DNA of 64,000 nucleotides, taken from positions 5,084,001-5,148,000 of the forward strand of contig NZ_CP009553.3 of assembly GCF_000767615.3 (NCBI RefSeq). Reading direction: 5' to 3'. This DNA comes from Pandoraea pnomenusa (GTDB lineage Bacteria; Pseudomonadota; Gammaproteobacteria; Burkholderiales; Burkholderiaceae). A program made the translations under genes and the position numbers. This document shows positions 1 through 10,880 of the stretch, in pieces (the first letter of the stretch is position 1; the number at the start of each line of letters is the position of its first letter). The notes under the pieces were generated by a model, which saw only the letters and a list, made by a program, of their open reading frames with translations, was not told where the DNA came from and made no database searches.

Positions 1-14
1 GCACGTGGCAGGCG

Positions 15-965
15 TCAGCGCCCGGCGTAACGCCGGTAATCGGACAGACGCCGTTCCCAGTTGTCGCCGTCGAGGTAATCGACAGCGATTTCCAGGCCGT
101 TCGGCGTGAGCCCCAGTTCGGGCGCGAGCGGTCCGGTCATGACGTTGTCGACACGCATCGAGTCGAGATTGTCGCGCGTGATGATCGGCTCGCCCGGCAG
201 CCTTTCGAAAAACGCCGCCTGAAGCCGCGCGGCGCCGTCCGGCAGCGGCACCACCGGCCGCTCGCAGCCGCATGCCGCACCGGCGAATCGCACGAGCGCT
301 TCAAGCGTGTAGATGTCCGGCCCGCCGAGTTCATAGGTCTTGCCGACGGTGGCGTCGTTGTCGATGGCTTCGGCGAACGCTTGCGCGACATCCATCACGA
401 AGACCGGCTGGAAGCGCGCGTGCGCACAGGCAAGCGGCACAATCGGCAGGCGGCGTTGCAGCTTCGCGAAGGTATTCAGGAAATGGTCGCCCGGACCGAA
501 CACGACCGAGGGACGGAAGATCGTGGCGGCAATCCCGGTCGAGCGAATCGCAGTCTCGCCATCGCCCTTGGAGCGCAGATACATGCTCGGGCCGTTGGCG
601 TCGGCGCCCAGCGCGCTCATGTGGATGAGGCGCCCGATGCCCCGGTCGCTGCAAGCCTGCGCGATCTTGCGCGGCAGCTCCACGTGTGCGCGGGCGAAAG
701 CGCGGCCATAGGGCGTGCCACGCTCGCCATGCAGAATGCCTACGAGGTTGATCACGACGTCGCTGCCCGCGATCACGCGCTCCAACGCCCGCGGGTCGTG
801 CACGTCGCACTCGACGAGCTCGACGCCGGGCAGCACCCCAAGGGCCTTGGACGCTTCGACCCGACGCGTGGGCAGCCGCACGGCATGCCCCATCGTCACC
901 AGCCGGGCCACCAGATGGCCACCGATGAATCCGGTGCCACCGACGACACAAACGTTATAGCGCAT
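15..965 (-). CDS. Complex I NDUFA9-like NAD(P)-binding epimerase family protein
   Basis: Extended short-chain dehydrogenase/epimerase-fold protein of about 316 residues. The N-terminus carries the Rossmann dinucleotide motif GGTGFIGGHLV. It resembles bacterial homologues of the NDUFA9 accessory subunit of complex I, usually annotated as nucleoside-diphosphate-sugar epimerases; the physiological substrate is unknown. The start at 965 is preferred over an in-frame ATG 18 bases upstream because a strong GGAGGTG ribosome site sits just before it. It lies about 50 bases downstream of the lytic transglycosylase gene on the same strand and is probably co-transcribed. Family placement is good; function is inferred. 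Confidence 0.85.
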   Translation of the reverse strand: MRYNVCVVGGTGFIGGHLVARLVTMGHAVRLPTRRVEASKALGVLPGVELVECDVHDPRALERVIAGSDVVINLVGILHGERGTPYGRAFARAHVELPRKIAQACSDRGIGRLIHMSALGADANGPSMYLRSKGDGETAIRSTGIAATIFRPSVVFGPGDHFLNTFAKLQRRLPIVPLACAHARFQPVFVMDVAQAFAEAIDNDATVGKTYELGGPDIYTLEALVRFAGAACGCERPVVPLPDGAARLQAAFFERLPGEPIITRDNLDSMRVDNVMTGPLAPELGLTPNGLEIAVDYLDGDNWERRLSDYRRYAGR

Positions 966-1016
966 GCGCCACCTCCGTTTCATGACATCGGGCGCGTAAG
1001 CCCTGTCCCCGGTATT

Positions 1017-3023
1017 TCACTGGGGCAGGATGACGCCAAGCCGCTCCTTGAGCGATTGCGGACGCCCCGTGATGAGCGCCGAGTAATACGTGGTGTTGGA
1101 CAACACGTTCTCGACGTAGGTACGCGTCTCGTTGAACGGAATCGTCTCCGCGAAGATCGCGCCCTCGACCGGACGATCGAGCGTGGAACGCCACGTGCGC
1201 GGGCGTCCCGGTCCGGCGTTGTAGCCGGCCGATGCGAGCACGGCCGAGCCGTCGAACTTGTTGTAGATATCCGAGAGATAGCTCGTGCCCAGCCGGATAT
1301 TGGTGTCGATGTCGTGCATCATGCCCGGCGTGTAATCCATGCCGATCTGGCGGGCCACCATCTTCGCGGTCGCGGGCATGATCTGCATCAGACCGCCGGC
1401 GCCCGCCGACGAGCGTGCATTGATGATGAAGCGCGACTCCTGGCGAATCAGGCCGTAGGCCCACGCCTCATCGAGATCGACGGCAGCGGCCAGCGGCTCG
1501 ACCTTGGCACGGAACGGCATCAGGTAGCGCAACGTGAAATCGTGCTCCACCTTCGTGCGATCGGCCGTGTTGACGGCGCGGTCGAACAACTCGATGTTGT
1601 TGGCGTACTGCGCGGCGGCAAGCAACTGACGGTCGGTCATGTTGCGCAACTCCCAGTTCCACTCGCGATTGCCTTCGAAGCGCAGGCCGAGGTCGTAGAA
1701 CTTGGCGGCGCGGATGAAGCCGGGGTTCGAGCGGTTGGCGTCGATTTCCGCCCTGGTGACGGAAGTGCGCGGCGGCAACGCGGTCTTGTTGCCCAGTTCC
1801 TCGTTCGCCAGTTGACCGTAGAAATTCGGTTGCATGGCGATCTTCTGGAATTGCGCACGTGCGGCGTCGCCCTGGCCGGCTTCGCGCAGCGCTCGGCCGT
1901 ACCAGTAGGTCCACACGCCGTCGTCGCGCAGCGATGCGGGCATGGCCTCGATGCCCGAGCGAACGAGGTTCCAGTCGCCGGCGCGCAGCGCGGCGCGGAT
2001 CTTCCATTCCTGCGCGGTATTGGAGAGCTTGGCCGATCCGGCCTGGCGGTACCAGTTGATCGCCATCGGATTCTGCGACAGCGCCCCGCGCATGCCGATC
2101 GCCCCCCACCCGATGGCACGCTCGTCGGCCGACAGGTTGCCGGCGATGCCGGAGAAGCTGCTGGCGGCGAGCATGGCATCGGAGCGCGCCATGCGCACCG
2201 TGGCGAGCAGCGCCAGCTGTCGCGAGGTTTCCGTGCCGTCGATGCCGCGCGCGAGGATCTGCGCCGGGCGCGTGGCCGCCATGTCGAGCAGCGTGTCGTC
2301 CGGGCGTGTGGCGCCAAGGGCGTCGGCGATCTGCTTGCCCAGCGACGTATAGTTTTCCTCGTACGCCAGACGGATCTGATGCCAGACTTCCTTGCGCGGC
2401 AACTGACCGCTCGCGGCGAGCGTGTTGATCATGTCGACGCAACCCTCGCCGTAGTGCTTCGGCGTGGTCAGCAGATCCATGGCGGCCTGCGTGACATTCT
2501 CGCCTCGCGACGCCCGCGACATGAGCGCGTAGCACTTGACCTGCGTGTCGTCGTCGAGCACGAATTTTGGATACTCGGCGTCGAACGTCTGCCAGTCGTG
2601 ACGCTTGCCGAGCACCAGCAGCCAGTCGTTGCGCATGCGATCGGCGATGGCCTGACCGTCGTACGTGCGCAGGAAGGCCCGGACTTCGTCGTCCGGCGCA
2701 TCGATGAGCGCCTTGCCCGACCGGTCGAACATGCGCGGCTTGATCTGGAAGTACTGGACGTACGACGGCACGTCGTAGTCGGTGAGCATGGCGGCAAGCG
2801 CGGTGGCGCGCGGCGCGTCGTTGCTGCGGGCGGCCTCACGCAGTTGCACGAAGATGTCGTCCGGCGACCGCTGGGACAGGGTATCGGCCGAGGGCGCCGA
2901 GCGGCCGGCTGCCGCATGCGCCTTGGGACGTCCAGTCGCCTCGGTCGTGCTGCAGGCGACGAGCGCGGCTGCGGTCAGGACAAGCGCGGCGGCGCGATAT
3001 ACTCGGGTCAAACGTTCGGACAT
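1017..3023 (-). CDS. slt: Soluble lytic murein transglycosylase (Slt)
   Basis: Periplasmic muramidase-like enzyme that cleaves peptidoglycan glycan strands to give 1,6-anhydromuropeptides. The 668-residue product starts with a short basic stretch, a hydrophobic segment and an Ala-Cys lipobox-like site (LVACS), so it may be a lipoprotein. A long alpha-superhelical region follows. The C-terminal SLT domain shows the QESRF motif with the catalytic Glu near residue 529, then GLMQIMP and AGYNAGPGR motifs. The open frame extends far upstream, but the signal peptide fixes the start near 3023. It is divergent from the cyclo-ligase gene with only about 23 bases between starts. An unrelated long open frame on the opposite strand is only a codon-bias shadow. 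Confidence 0.93.
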   Translation of the reverse strand: MSERLTRVYRAAALVLTAAALVACSTTEATGRPKAHAAAGRSAPSADTLSQRSPDDIFVQLREAARSNDAPRATALAAMLTDYDVPSYVQYFQIKPRMFDRSGKALIDAPDDEVRAFLRTYDGQAIADRMRNDWLLVLGKRHDWQTFDAEYPKFVLDDDTQVKCYALMSRASRGENVTQAAMDLLTTPKHYGEGCVDMINTLAASGQLPRKEVWHQIRLAYEENYTSLGKQIADALGATRPDDTLLDMAATRPAQILARGIDGTETSRQLALLATVRMARSDAMLAASSFSGIAGNLSADERAIGWGAIGMRGALSQNPMAINWYRQAGSAKLSNTAQEWKIRAALRAGDWNLVRSGIEAMPASLRDDGVWTYWYGRALREAGQGDAARAQFQKIAMQPNFYGQLANEELGNKTALPPRTSVTRAEIDANRSNPGFIRAAKFYDLGLRFEGNREWNWELRNMTDRQLLAAAQYANNIELFDRAVNTADRTKVEHDFTLRYLMPFRAKVEPLAAAVDLDEAWAYGLIRQESRFIINARSSAGAGGLMQIMPATAKMVARQIGMDYTPGMMHDIDTNIRLGTSYLSDIYNKFDGSAVLASAGYNAGPGRPRTWRSTLDRPVEGAIFAETIPFNETRTYVENVLSNTTYYSALITGRPQSLKERLGVILPQ

Positions 3024-3046
3024 CTTCGTGGAGCGTCGGGTAAAAA

Positions 3047-3691
3047 GTGGATTCAAGCATAGCACGGGACCCCGCCCAAACGGCGGCCCAGACGTCTGAA
3101 AACGGGGCACCGGCAGGCGCCGCGAAGGCCGCGCTGCGCAAGGCGCTGCTCGCGGCGCGCAGCACGCTCGCCGGACGCGCCGCGCGCGACGCCGCGCTCG
3201 CCGCCCGGCTTGCCGCCGAGTTGCGCGCCAGGGCGCCGCGCTGTGTCGGGTTCTATTGGCCGATCCGGGCCGAATTCGACGCCCGCGACGTTGTCTCGGC
3301 CTGGCTCGCGCAGGCGCCGACAGCCTCGCTGGCCGCCCTGCCGATCGTGACCGCACCGTCGGCGCCGCTCGTCTTCCATCGCTGGACCCCCGACACGCCC
3401 ATGACCGAGGGGCGCTACGGGATTGCGGTGCCGCGCGACACCGAGGTCGTCGTGCCCGACCTGCTGCTCGTGCCATGCGTGGGCTTCACGCGCAGCGGCC
3501 TGCGGCTTGGCTACGGCGGCGGCTTTTACGACCGCACGCTGCATTCGCTCGTCCCCGCACCCCACACGCTGGGCATTGCCTACGACGCCCTGGAGATCGA
3601 GCGACTCGATGCCGAAGCGCATGATCTGGCGCTCGACGCGATCGTCACCGAATCGGCCATTTACCCGCGCTCCGGCGACCCTTCCCGCTAA
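3047..3691 (+). CDS. 5-formyltetrahydrofolate cyclo-ligase
   Basis: Cytosolic ATP-dependent enzyme converting 5-formyl-THF to 5,10-methenyl-THF in one-carbon metabolism. The 214-residue product has the expected early Lys/Arg-rich helix ([12 protein letters not shown]), the [10 protein letters not shown] segment and the family signature [15 protein letters not shown] near residues 155-170. The N-terminal 20 residues are low in complexity, so a later start cannot be excluded. The stop codon is only three bases before the pxpB start, so the two are likely transcribed together, although no functional link is obvious. Confidence 0.92.
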   Translation: MDSSIARDPAQTAAQTSENGAPAGAAKAALRKALLAARSTLAGRAARDAALAARLAAELRARAPRCVGFYWPIRAEFDARDVVSAWLAQAPTASLAALPIVTAPSAPLVFHRWTPDTPMTEGRYGIAVPRDTEVVVPDLLLVPCVGFTRSGLRLGYGGGFYDRTLHSLVPAPHTLGIAYDALEIERLDAEAHDLALDAIVTESAIYPRSGDPSR

Positions 3692-3694
3692 TTC

Positions 3695-4347
3695 ATGACA
3701 ACGCTCAAGATCCTGCCGCTCGGCGACAGTGCCCTGGTGTGCGAGGCAGGTACCACGCCCACGCTCGCCACGCAACGCCGCGTCTGGCATGTGGCGGCCC
3801 TCGCACGCGACTGGCCCGACGTGCGCGAAGTCGTGCCGGGCATGAACAACCTCACACTGCTGTTCGACCCGCTCGCCACCGATATCGACGGCCTTGCCGA
3901 GCGGCTGCGCGACGCCTGGCAAACACAGCCGGCGGCCGGGGAAGTCGGGCGCGACATCGAGATCCCCGTGCATTACGGCGGGCAACACGGCCCGGACCTG
4001 TCCGACGTCGCCAGGCACGCACGCCTGCAACCGAAGACGGTGGTGCAGCGTCACACGGCCCCGGAATACATCGTCTACTTCCTGGGTTTCCAACCCGGCT
4101 TCGCTTACCTCGGGGGCTGGACGAGTCGATTGCCACGCCGCGCCGCGCCGAGCCGCGGCTGTCGGTGCCGGCCGGCGCCGTCGGCATCGGCGGCAATCAG
4201 ACCGGCGTGTACCCGCTTACCTCGCCCGGGGGCTGGCAGATCATCGGCCATACCGAGCGCGCCCTGTTCGACCCTGCCGCATCGCCGCCCGCCCTGCTGG
4301 CGCCGGGCGATCGCGTGCGCTTCACCATCGCGAGTCTCGACCTGTGA
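3695..4347 (+). pseudogene. pxpB: 5-oxoprolinase subunit PxpB, interrupted by a one-base frameshift
   Basis: PxpB is one of three subunits of the prokaryotic ATP-dependent 5-oxoprolinase that opens 5-oxoproline to glutamate. Reading from 3695 gives the normal N-terminal domain through [11 protein letters not shown]. The frame then turns to arginine-rich nonsense near 4117. The expected C-terminal half ([20 protein letters not shown] through to TIASLDL, stop 4347) continues in the next frame. One missing base, most simply a C after GGGGG at 4112-4117, explains this; repairing it gives about 217 residues, the usual length. The remainder shows no further damage, so it is either a recent mutation or a sequencing/assembly error in a G-run. 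The stop overlaps the pxpC start. Confidence 0.88.
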
Positions 4348-5354
4348 TCGATATCCATCGTGCCGGCCTGCTCACCACGGTTCAGGATCTGGGCCGTACC
4401 GGAATGCGTGCGTTCGGCGTGGCCGGCGGCGGCGCCGTCGATCCGCTGGCCTGCGCCGTGGCCAACCGCCTCGTCGGCAATCCGCTGAACGCCGCCACGC
4501 TCGAAATCACCATGGGCGCGTGTGTGCTGCGCTTCACGTCCGCCACCCTCGTGTCGTTGACCGGCGCCGACTGCCATGCGGATCTTGACGGCACGCCCGT
4601 GTGGTCATGGTGGCGCTTCCCCGTCTCACGCGGACAGACGCTCACGCTGCGCCCGTCGCGCGTCGGCATGCGCACCTATCTCGCGGTGGCCGGTGGCATC
4701 GACGTGCCCGAGACGCTTGGCTCGCGCAGCACCGATCTGGCCGCGGGCTTCGGCGGCTTCGCGGGCCGCGCGTTGCGCGACGGCGACCGTATCGCCATCG
4801 CGCATCCGGGCGCCGCCGCCCGCCACGCCGCGCCGTTGGGTGTGCGCCCACCCTTGTGGCTGTCGGACCCGCTGGTGCAGCGCGTGCGCGTGCTGCCCGG
4901 CCCGGAATACGACGACTTCACCGCCGCCGCGCAAAAGCACTTTTGGGAGAATCCGTGGCAGGTCACGCCCAACAGCAACCGCATGGGCTACCGCCTGTCG
5001 GGGCCGGAGCCTCTCGCGCGCAAGAAGAACCGCAGCCAGGACCTGCTCTCTCACGGCGTGCTGCCGGGCGTGATCCAGGTGCCGCCGTCGGGCCAGCCGA
5101 TCATCCTGCTGGCGGACGCGCAGACCACCGGCGGCTACCCGAAGATCGGCACGGTGATCAGCGCCGATCTGTGGCGGCTCGGCCAGGCGCGGCTCGGAAG
5201 TACGCTGTATTTTTCCGAGTGCAGCGCCGCCGAGGCGCGCGAAGCATGGCGAGAACAGCTGCGCTATCTTGCCCAGATCGAGCGCGCGCTCGCGTGGCAC
5301 GACAGCGGCGTGCTCGCGACGCCGCGCGTGGCGGCCATCACACGCAAGCGCTGA
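4344..5354 (+). CDS. pxpC: 5-oxoprolinase subunit PxpC (biotin-dependent carboxyltransferase-like)
   Basis: Partner of PxpB and PxpA in 5-oxoproline cleavage. The 336-residue product is of the KipA/YbgK family, with the N-terminal [13 protein letters not shown] motif and a central [11 protein letters not shown] segment. The GTG start overlaps the pxpB stop (GTGA arrangement), indicating translational coupling. That frame is preferred because upstream extension runs into frameshifted pxpB sequence. If the pxpB frameshift is real, ribosomes finishing early in pxpB would not terminate at this overlap, so pxpC expression could be affected as well. Confidence 0.92.
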   Translation: MIDIHRAGLLTTVQDLGRTGMRAFGVAGGGAVDPLACAVANRLVGNPLNAATLEITMGACVLRFTSATLVSLTGADCHADLDGTPVWSWWRFPVSRGQTLTLRPSRVGMRTYLAVAGGIDVPETLGSRSTDLAAGFGGFAGRALRDGDRIAIAHPGAAARHAAPLGVRPPLWLSDPLVQRVRVLPGPEYDDFTAAAQKHFWENPWQVTPNSNRMGYRLSGPEPLARKKNRSQDLLSHGVLPGVIQVPPSGQPIILLADAQTTGGYPKIGTVISADLWRLGQARLGSTLYFSECSAAEAREAWREQLRYLAQIERALAWHDSGVLATPRVAAITRKR

Positions 5355-5412
5355 AGCGCGTCATTCGCGGGGGCACGCCGGCAAGGCCGCGGCCCCGCAG
5401 GAGACACATCGC

Positions 5413-6153
5413 ATGAAAATCGATCTCAACGTCGACCTCGGAGAGGGGTGCGACAACGACGAGGCACTGCTCGCACTCGTGAGCTCCGCCAATGTCGCCT
5501 GCGGCTGGCACGCGGGTGACGCGGGCACCATGCAGCAGGTGGTGCGCTGGGCGCTGGCACACGGCGTGGCCATTGGCGCGCATCCCAGTTTCCCTGACCG
5601 CGAGCATTTCGGCCGCACCGAAATGCAGCTCCCGCTCGACGAGGTTCGCGCAGGCATGCTGTATCAGATCGGCGCGCTCGCCGCGATGGTCCGTGCGCAG
5701 GGCGGCTGGCTCTCGCACGTCAAGCCGCACGGGGCGCTCTACAATCAGGCCGCGCGCGACCCGGCACTGGCCGAGACGCTCGTCGAAGCGATCCGCGCAT
5801 TCGACACCGACCTCGCGATCTTCGGCCTGGCGGGCGGCGAGCTGGTGAAAGCGGCGCGCGCGGCGGGCATGCAGGCGGTAGAGGAAGTGTTCGCCGACCG
5901 CGGCTACAACGCCGACGGCTCGCTGGTCAAACGCGGCACGCCTGGGGCGCTTATCGAACGCGAGGAAGACGCGCTCGCCCAGACGCTGACGATGGTGCGC
6001 GAACAACGCGTGCGTGCGATCGACGGCACTTTCGTCCCGATCCAGGCGCAAACGGTCTGTCTGCACGGCGACGGCGAACATGCCCTCGAATTCGCGCGGC
6101 GCATTCGCAGCTTCCTGCTCGACGAGGGCATCGAGATCGCGCCGGTCCGGTAA
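5413..6153 (+). CDS. pxpA: 5-oxoprolinase subunit PxpA (LamB/YcsF family)
   Basis: Third subunit of the PxpABC 5-oxoprolinase, with the sugar-deacetylase-like LamB/YcsF fold. The 246-residue protein begins with the hallmark [12 protein letters not shown], followed by [22 protein letters not shown] and [10 protein letters not shown], which carry conserved Asp and His residues. The ATG at 5413 has an AGGAGA ribosome site eight bases upstream, and the family N-terminus matches exactly there. It is last in the pxpBCA operon and is followed by a strong terminator shared with the convergent mmsA. Confidence 0.95.
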   Translation: MKIDLNVDLGEGCDNDEALLALVSSANVACGWHAGDAGTMQQVVRWALAHGVAIGAHPSFPDREHFGRTEMQLPLDEVRAGMLYQIGALAAMVRAQGGWLSHVKPHGALYNQAARDPALAETLVEAIRAFDTDLAIFGLAGGELVKAARAAGMQAVEEVFADRGYNADGSLVKRGTPGALIEREEDALAQTLTMVREQRVRAIDGTFVPIQAQTVCLHGDGEHALEFARRIRSFLLDEGIEIAPVR

Positions 6154-6163
6154 CGGCATTCGC

Positions 6164-6201
6164 AAAAAAACCGTCCGCGGATTCCCCGGGACGGCTTTTT
6201 C
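6164..6201. terminator. Bidirectional intrinsic terminator between pxpA and mmsA
   Basis: An A-tract leads into CCGTCC, a short GC-rich loop, GGACGG and a T-tract (CTTTTT). The A-rich left arm and T-rich right arm allow termination on both strands, which fits the convergent pxpA and mmsA genes. Confidence 0.85.
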
Positions 6202-6262
6202 ATGGCATCGGCGGCGGTGGCGCGGGCGATGCCCGCACGCGCTCCCGCCGGAAGTTGCTCGC

Positions 6263-7789
<1,527 letters not shown>

Positions 7790-7869
7790 GTCGATGTCCG
7801 TGAATTCCGTGTCCGGGGCAGACGTCTGTCCCGGGTTGGCTCCGGTCGGAGCCCGTGTGATGAGCGTGC

Positions 7870-7892
7870 CCGGGCGGCGCGCGGCCGCCCGG
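7870..7892 (-). other. GC-rich intercistronic hairpin between aminotransferase and mmsA
   Basis: Nine-base perfect inverted repeat (CCGGGCGGC / GCCGCCCGG) with a five-base loop, sitting between the two minus-strand genes. No T-tract follows, so it is more likely an RNA-stability or attenuation hairpin than a classical terminator. Its role is inferred only from position. Confidence 0.5.
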
Positions 7893-7914
7893 TCCCGATG
7901 AGGAATGCCGCGAC

Positions 7915-9243
7915 TCAGGCCGTTTCGCGAATGGCTTCGGCCACGATGCCGAACAATTCGTCGATTTGCGCTTCGCTTACGATCAGCGGCGGCGAGAACG
8001 CGAGAATGTCGCCGGTGTAGCGGACCAGCGCGCCCTTTTCGAAGCACTTGACGAAAACTTCGTGCGCGCGGGCACCCGGCTTGCCGTCGCGGGTCGACAG
8101 CTCGATGCCGCCCACCATGCCGAGATTGCGAATGTCGATGACGTTGGGCAGGTCGCGCAGACCGTGGATGGCCTTCTCGAAGTGCGGCGCGAGCTTCGCG
8201 GCGCGTTCAAACAAGCCGTCGCTCTTGTAGAGATCGAGCGCGGCGCATGCGGCTGCCGCGGCCAGCGGATGCCCCGAATACGTATAGCCGTGGAAGAACT
8301 CGATGGCGCCCGCGTTACCGGCGTCGACGATGGCGTCGTGCACGCTCGTCTTCACCGCCACGGCACCCATCGGTACGGCCGCGTTGTTCACGCCCTTGGC
8401 CATCGTCATGATGTCCGGCGTCACGCCGAAGTACTGCGCGGCGAACGGTGCGCCCAGACGGCCGAGGCCGGTGATCACCTCGTCGAAAATGAGCAGGATG
8501 CCATGCTTGTCGCAGATCTCGCGCAGCTTCTGGAGGTAGCCCTTCGGCGGCACCAGCACGCCCGTGGAACCGGCGAGCGGCTCGACGATCACCGCGGCGA
8601 TGGTCGAGGCGTCGTGCAGCGTGACGATGCGCTCGAGTTCATCGGCCAGATGCGCGCCCCAGGTCGGCTGCCCCTTGGTGAACGCGGCTTCCTTGATGTT
8701 GAGCGTATGCGGCAGGTGGTCGACCGCGGGCAGCAACTGGCCCGAGTACGCCTTGCGGTTCGGCGAGATGCCGCCGACCGAAATGCCACCGAATCCCACG
8801 CCGTGATAGCCGCGCTCGCGTCCGATCAGGCGCGTGCGCTGACCTTCGCCGCGCGCGCGGTGGTAGGCCAGTGCCATCTTCAGCGCGGTGTCGACCGACT
8901 CCGACCCCGAGTTGGTGAAGAAGATGCGATCGAGCCCCTGCGGGGTAATGGCGGCAATCTTGCTCGCGGCCTCGAATGCCAGCGGATGCCCCATCTGGAA
9001 CGTCGGCGCGAAATCCATCTCGCCCGCCTGCTTGCGGATCGCCTCGACGATCTCGGTGCGGCAGTGACCGGCATTCACGCACCACAGTCCGGCCGTGCCG
9101 TCGAGAATCCGGCGGTTGTCCGACGACGTGTAGTACATGCCCTCGGCCCCCACCAGCAGGCGCGGCGAGTGCTTGAACTGACGGTTGTTGGTGAACGGCA
9201 TCCAGAATGCCGTCATGTCGAGATTCAGGTCTTTCATGTTCAT
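7915..9243 (-). CDS. Class III omega-amino acid--pyruvate aminotransferase (beta-alanine type)
   Basis: PLP-dependent aminotransferase of 442 residues. It resembles beta-alanine:pyruvate transaminases from the FWMPFTNNRQF start through AGLWCVNAGHC, TNSGSESVDTALKMA, RGYHGVGFGG and IFDEVITGLGR, to the PLP-lysine motif MAKGVNNAAVPMGAV. It should pass the amino group of beta-alanine or a related omega-amino acid to pyruvate, yielding malonate semialdehyde for the adjacent MmsA. The ATG at 9243 has a GGGGAG ribosome site about eight bases upstream. It is divergent from a MocR-type regulator that probably controls it. Exact substrate is inferred from context. Confidence 0.9.
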   Translation of the reverse strand: MNMKDLNLDMTAFWMPFTNNRQFKHSPRLLVGAEGMYYTSSDNRRILDGTAGLWCVNAGHCRTEIVEAIRKQAGEMDFAPTFQMGHPLAFEAASKIAAITPQGLDRIFFTNSGSESVDTALKMALAYHRARGEGQRTRLIGRERGYHGVGFGGISVGGISPNRKAYSGQLLPAVDHLPHTLNIKEAAFTKGQPTWGAHLADELERIVTLHDASTIAAVIVEPLAGSTGVLVPPKGYLQKLREICDKHGILLIFDEVITGLGRLGAPFAAQYFGVTPDIMTMAKGVNNAAVPMGAVAVKTSVHDAIVDAGNAGAIEFFHGYTYSGHPLAAAAACAALDLYKSDGLFERAAKLAPHFEKAIHGLRDLPNVIDIRNLGMVGGIELSTRDGKPGARAHEVFVKCFEKGALVRYTGDILAFSPPLIVSEAQIDELFGIVAEAIRETA

Positions 9244-9339
9244 CGCGGGGGCTCCCCAGGTCTTGGGATCGATCAGGACGTCCCGGGAACGGCAAGGCCG
9301 TCACGGGTGGACGGGATCGATGCTACGAGAGGCCGACCG

Positions 9340-9406
9340 GTACAGACATGTACAGTTATCTGGAAAATGTATATTCTGTATCGGTCAATTGCTCAAACTG
9401 TATTGG
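9340..9406. promoter_or_regulatory. Candidate MocR operator: GTACAG pair and CTGTAT pair
   Basis: Between the divergent aminotransferase and MocR genes there are two GTACAG copies ten bases apart (9340 and 9350). Two copies of CTGTATYGG follow 22 bases apart (9376 and 9398), in the inverted orientation. Spacings near one and two helical turns on an AT-richer stretch fit the multi-site operators of MocR/GntR dimers. The binding assignment is inference. Confidence 0.5.
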
Positions 9407-9422
9407 CAACAGCCAAAACACC

Positions 9423-10871
9423 ATGGTCCAGCCCCTCGCCTTTTCCCTGAACCGCGCCCAGCCCGAAGCCCTCGTCGACCAGATCGTGCGCGAGGTGGAG
9501 CGCGCTTTGCAGCGCCAGACACTGCATGCAGGCATGCGCATGCCGTCGATCCGGTCGCTGGCCAAGGCACACGGCATCAGCACCTTCACGGTGGTGGAGG
9601 CGTACGACCGGCTGGTGGCGCATGGCACACTCGTCGCGCGGCGCGGCGCCGGGTTCTTCGTGGCCGGTGCGGCCGACGCGCGCGAGGCGGGCGCGGCAAA
9701 CCCCGGTGGGGCGATGACGATGAGCGCCGCCGCCAGCGAAGTCACGAACGCGTGGCTGCTCTCGGAGATCTTTGCCGACGACACCATCGCCGTGAAGAGC
9801 GGTTGCGGCTGGTTGCCCGACAGCTGGCTCGACGAGGACGGCCTGCACGGCGCGCTTCGCACGCTCTCCAAGGGCCCGGGCGCCCATTTCGCGCACTACG
9901 GGCATCCGCACGGCTATGGGCCGTTGCGGCAATGGCTGGCGCGGCGCCTGGGCGAACTGTCCATCGACGCGCCGCCCGAGCACATAGTGCTCACGCACGG
10001 CGCGACGCAGGCGCTCGATCTCGTGGTGCGCACGCTGCTCAAACCGGGCGACACCGTACTGGTCGAGGCGCCCGCGTACTGCAACCTGCTGGCGGTGTTG
10101 CGGCTGGCGGGACTGAACGTGGTGGGCATTGCCCGAACCGAAGCGGGACTCGATCTCGCGGCACTGGAGCAGGCGGCGCAGACACATCGCCCGCGCGCGC
10201 TGTTCGTCAATCCCGCTTTGCAAAATCCGCTGGGCACGTCGCTCACGCCTGCGTCGGCGCATCGCATCCTGCAATGCGCCGAGCAGCACGGCTTCTGGAT
10301 CGTCGAGGACGACATCTACCGCGAGCTGGCCCCGGCCGGCACGCCATCGCTCGCGGCCATGGACGGCCTCTCGCGCGTGATCTACGTCTCGAGCTTCTCG
10401 AAGACGATCTCGCCGTCGGTGCGGGTGGGCTATCTCGCGTGTTCGCGCGATCTGGCGCACGAAATCGCGCGTAGCAAGATGGTGGCGGGACTCACGTCCT
10501 CGGAGATCAACGAGCGCATCGTGCACGCGATCCTCACCGAAGGGCGTCACCGCAAACACATCGAACGGCTCTCCGATCGCCTCACGCGCTCGCGGGCGCG
10601 TCTCATCACGCAGTTGCAATCGCACGGCGTGACATTGCTGGCGCAGCCCGAAGGCGGCATGTTCGTGTGCGGCAGCCTGCCGGCGACGGCGCAGCCGGCG
10701 CGCGAGCTGGCCGAGGCGGCCCTGCTCGAGAGCATCATGCTGGCCCCGGGCGAGTTCTTCCTCGCGCACAACGATCCTTGCCATTGGTTCCGCTTCAACG
10801 TGGCGTACTCCGACGACGCCCGCCTGTTCCGCTTCCTGGATCGCGCAGCCGCGGGGAAGTTGGCCGCGTGA
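9423..10871 (+). CDS. MocR-family (GntR-HTH / aminotransferase-like) transcriptional regulator
   Basis: Regulator of about 482 residues. It has an N-terminal GntR winged helix (roughly residues 15-80, with MPSIRSLAKAHGISTFTVVEAYDRL) joined to a class I aminotransferase-like domain. That domain keeps the PLP-lysine region SSFSKTISPSVRVGYL. Such proteins sense amino acids or PLP and usually control divergent neighbours, here the omega-amino-acid aminotransferase and mmsA. The start at 9423 fits the family N-terminus but lacks a clear ribosome site. An in-frame ATG at 9348 is possible but would place the candidate operator within the coding region. Confidence 0.88.
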   Translation: MVQPLAFSLNRAQPEALVDQIVREVERALQRQTLHAGMRMPSIRSLAKAHGISTFTVVEAYDRLVAHGTLVARRGAGFFVAGAADAREAGAANPGGAMTMSAAASEVTNAWLLSEIFADDTIAVKSGCGWLPDSWLDEDGLHGALRTLSKGPGAHFAHYGHPHGYGPLRQWLARRLGELSIDAPPEHIVLTHGATQALDLVVRTLLKPGDTVLVEAPAYCNLLAVLRLAGLNVVGIARTEAGLDLAALEQAAQTHRPRALFVNPALQNPLGTSLTPASAHRILQCAEQHGFWIVEDDIYRELAPAGTPSLAAMDGLSRVIYVSSFSKTISPSVRVGYLACSRDLAHEIARSKMVAGLTSSEINERIVHAILTEGRHRKHIERLSDRLTRSRARLITQLQSHGVTLLAQPEGGMFVCGSLPATAQPARELAEAALLESIMLAPGEFFLAHNDPCHWFRFNVAYSDDARLFRFLDRAAAGKLAA

Positions 10872-10880
10872 AATGAAGGC

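Noticed and set aside
381..3062. Very long open reading frame on the plus strand opposite slt and the epimerase gene
   Set aside because: It is antisense to well-supported genes, has Arg/His/Gly-rich composition without recognisable domains, and arises from high-GC codon bias. The same applies to long frames at 6014-8020 (+), 15867-17687 (-), 49411-51315 (+) and 58170-59987 (+).
4112..4120. Programmed ribosomal frameshift in pxpB
   Set aside because: No slippery heptamer of the usual type, no downstream pseudoknot evident, and pxpB is not known to use recoding; a simple one-base loss is more likely.
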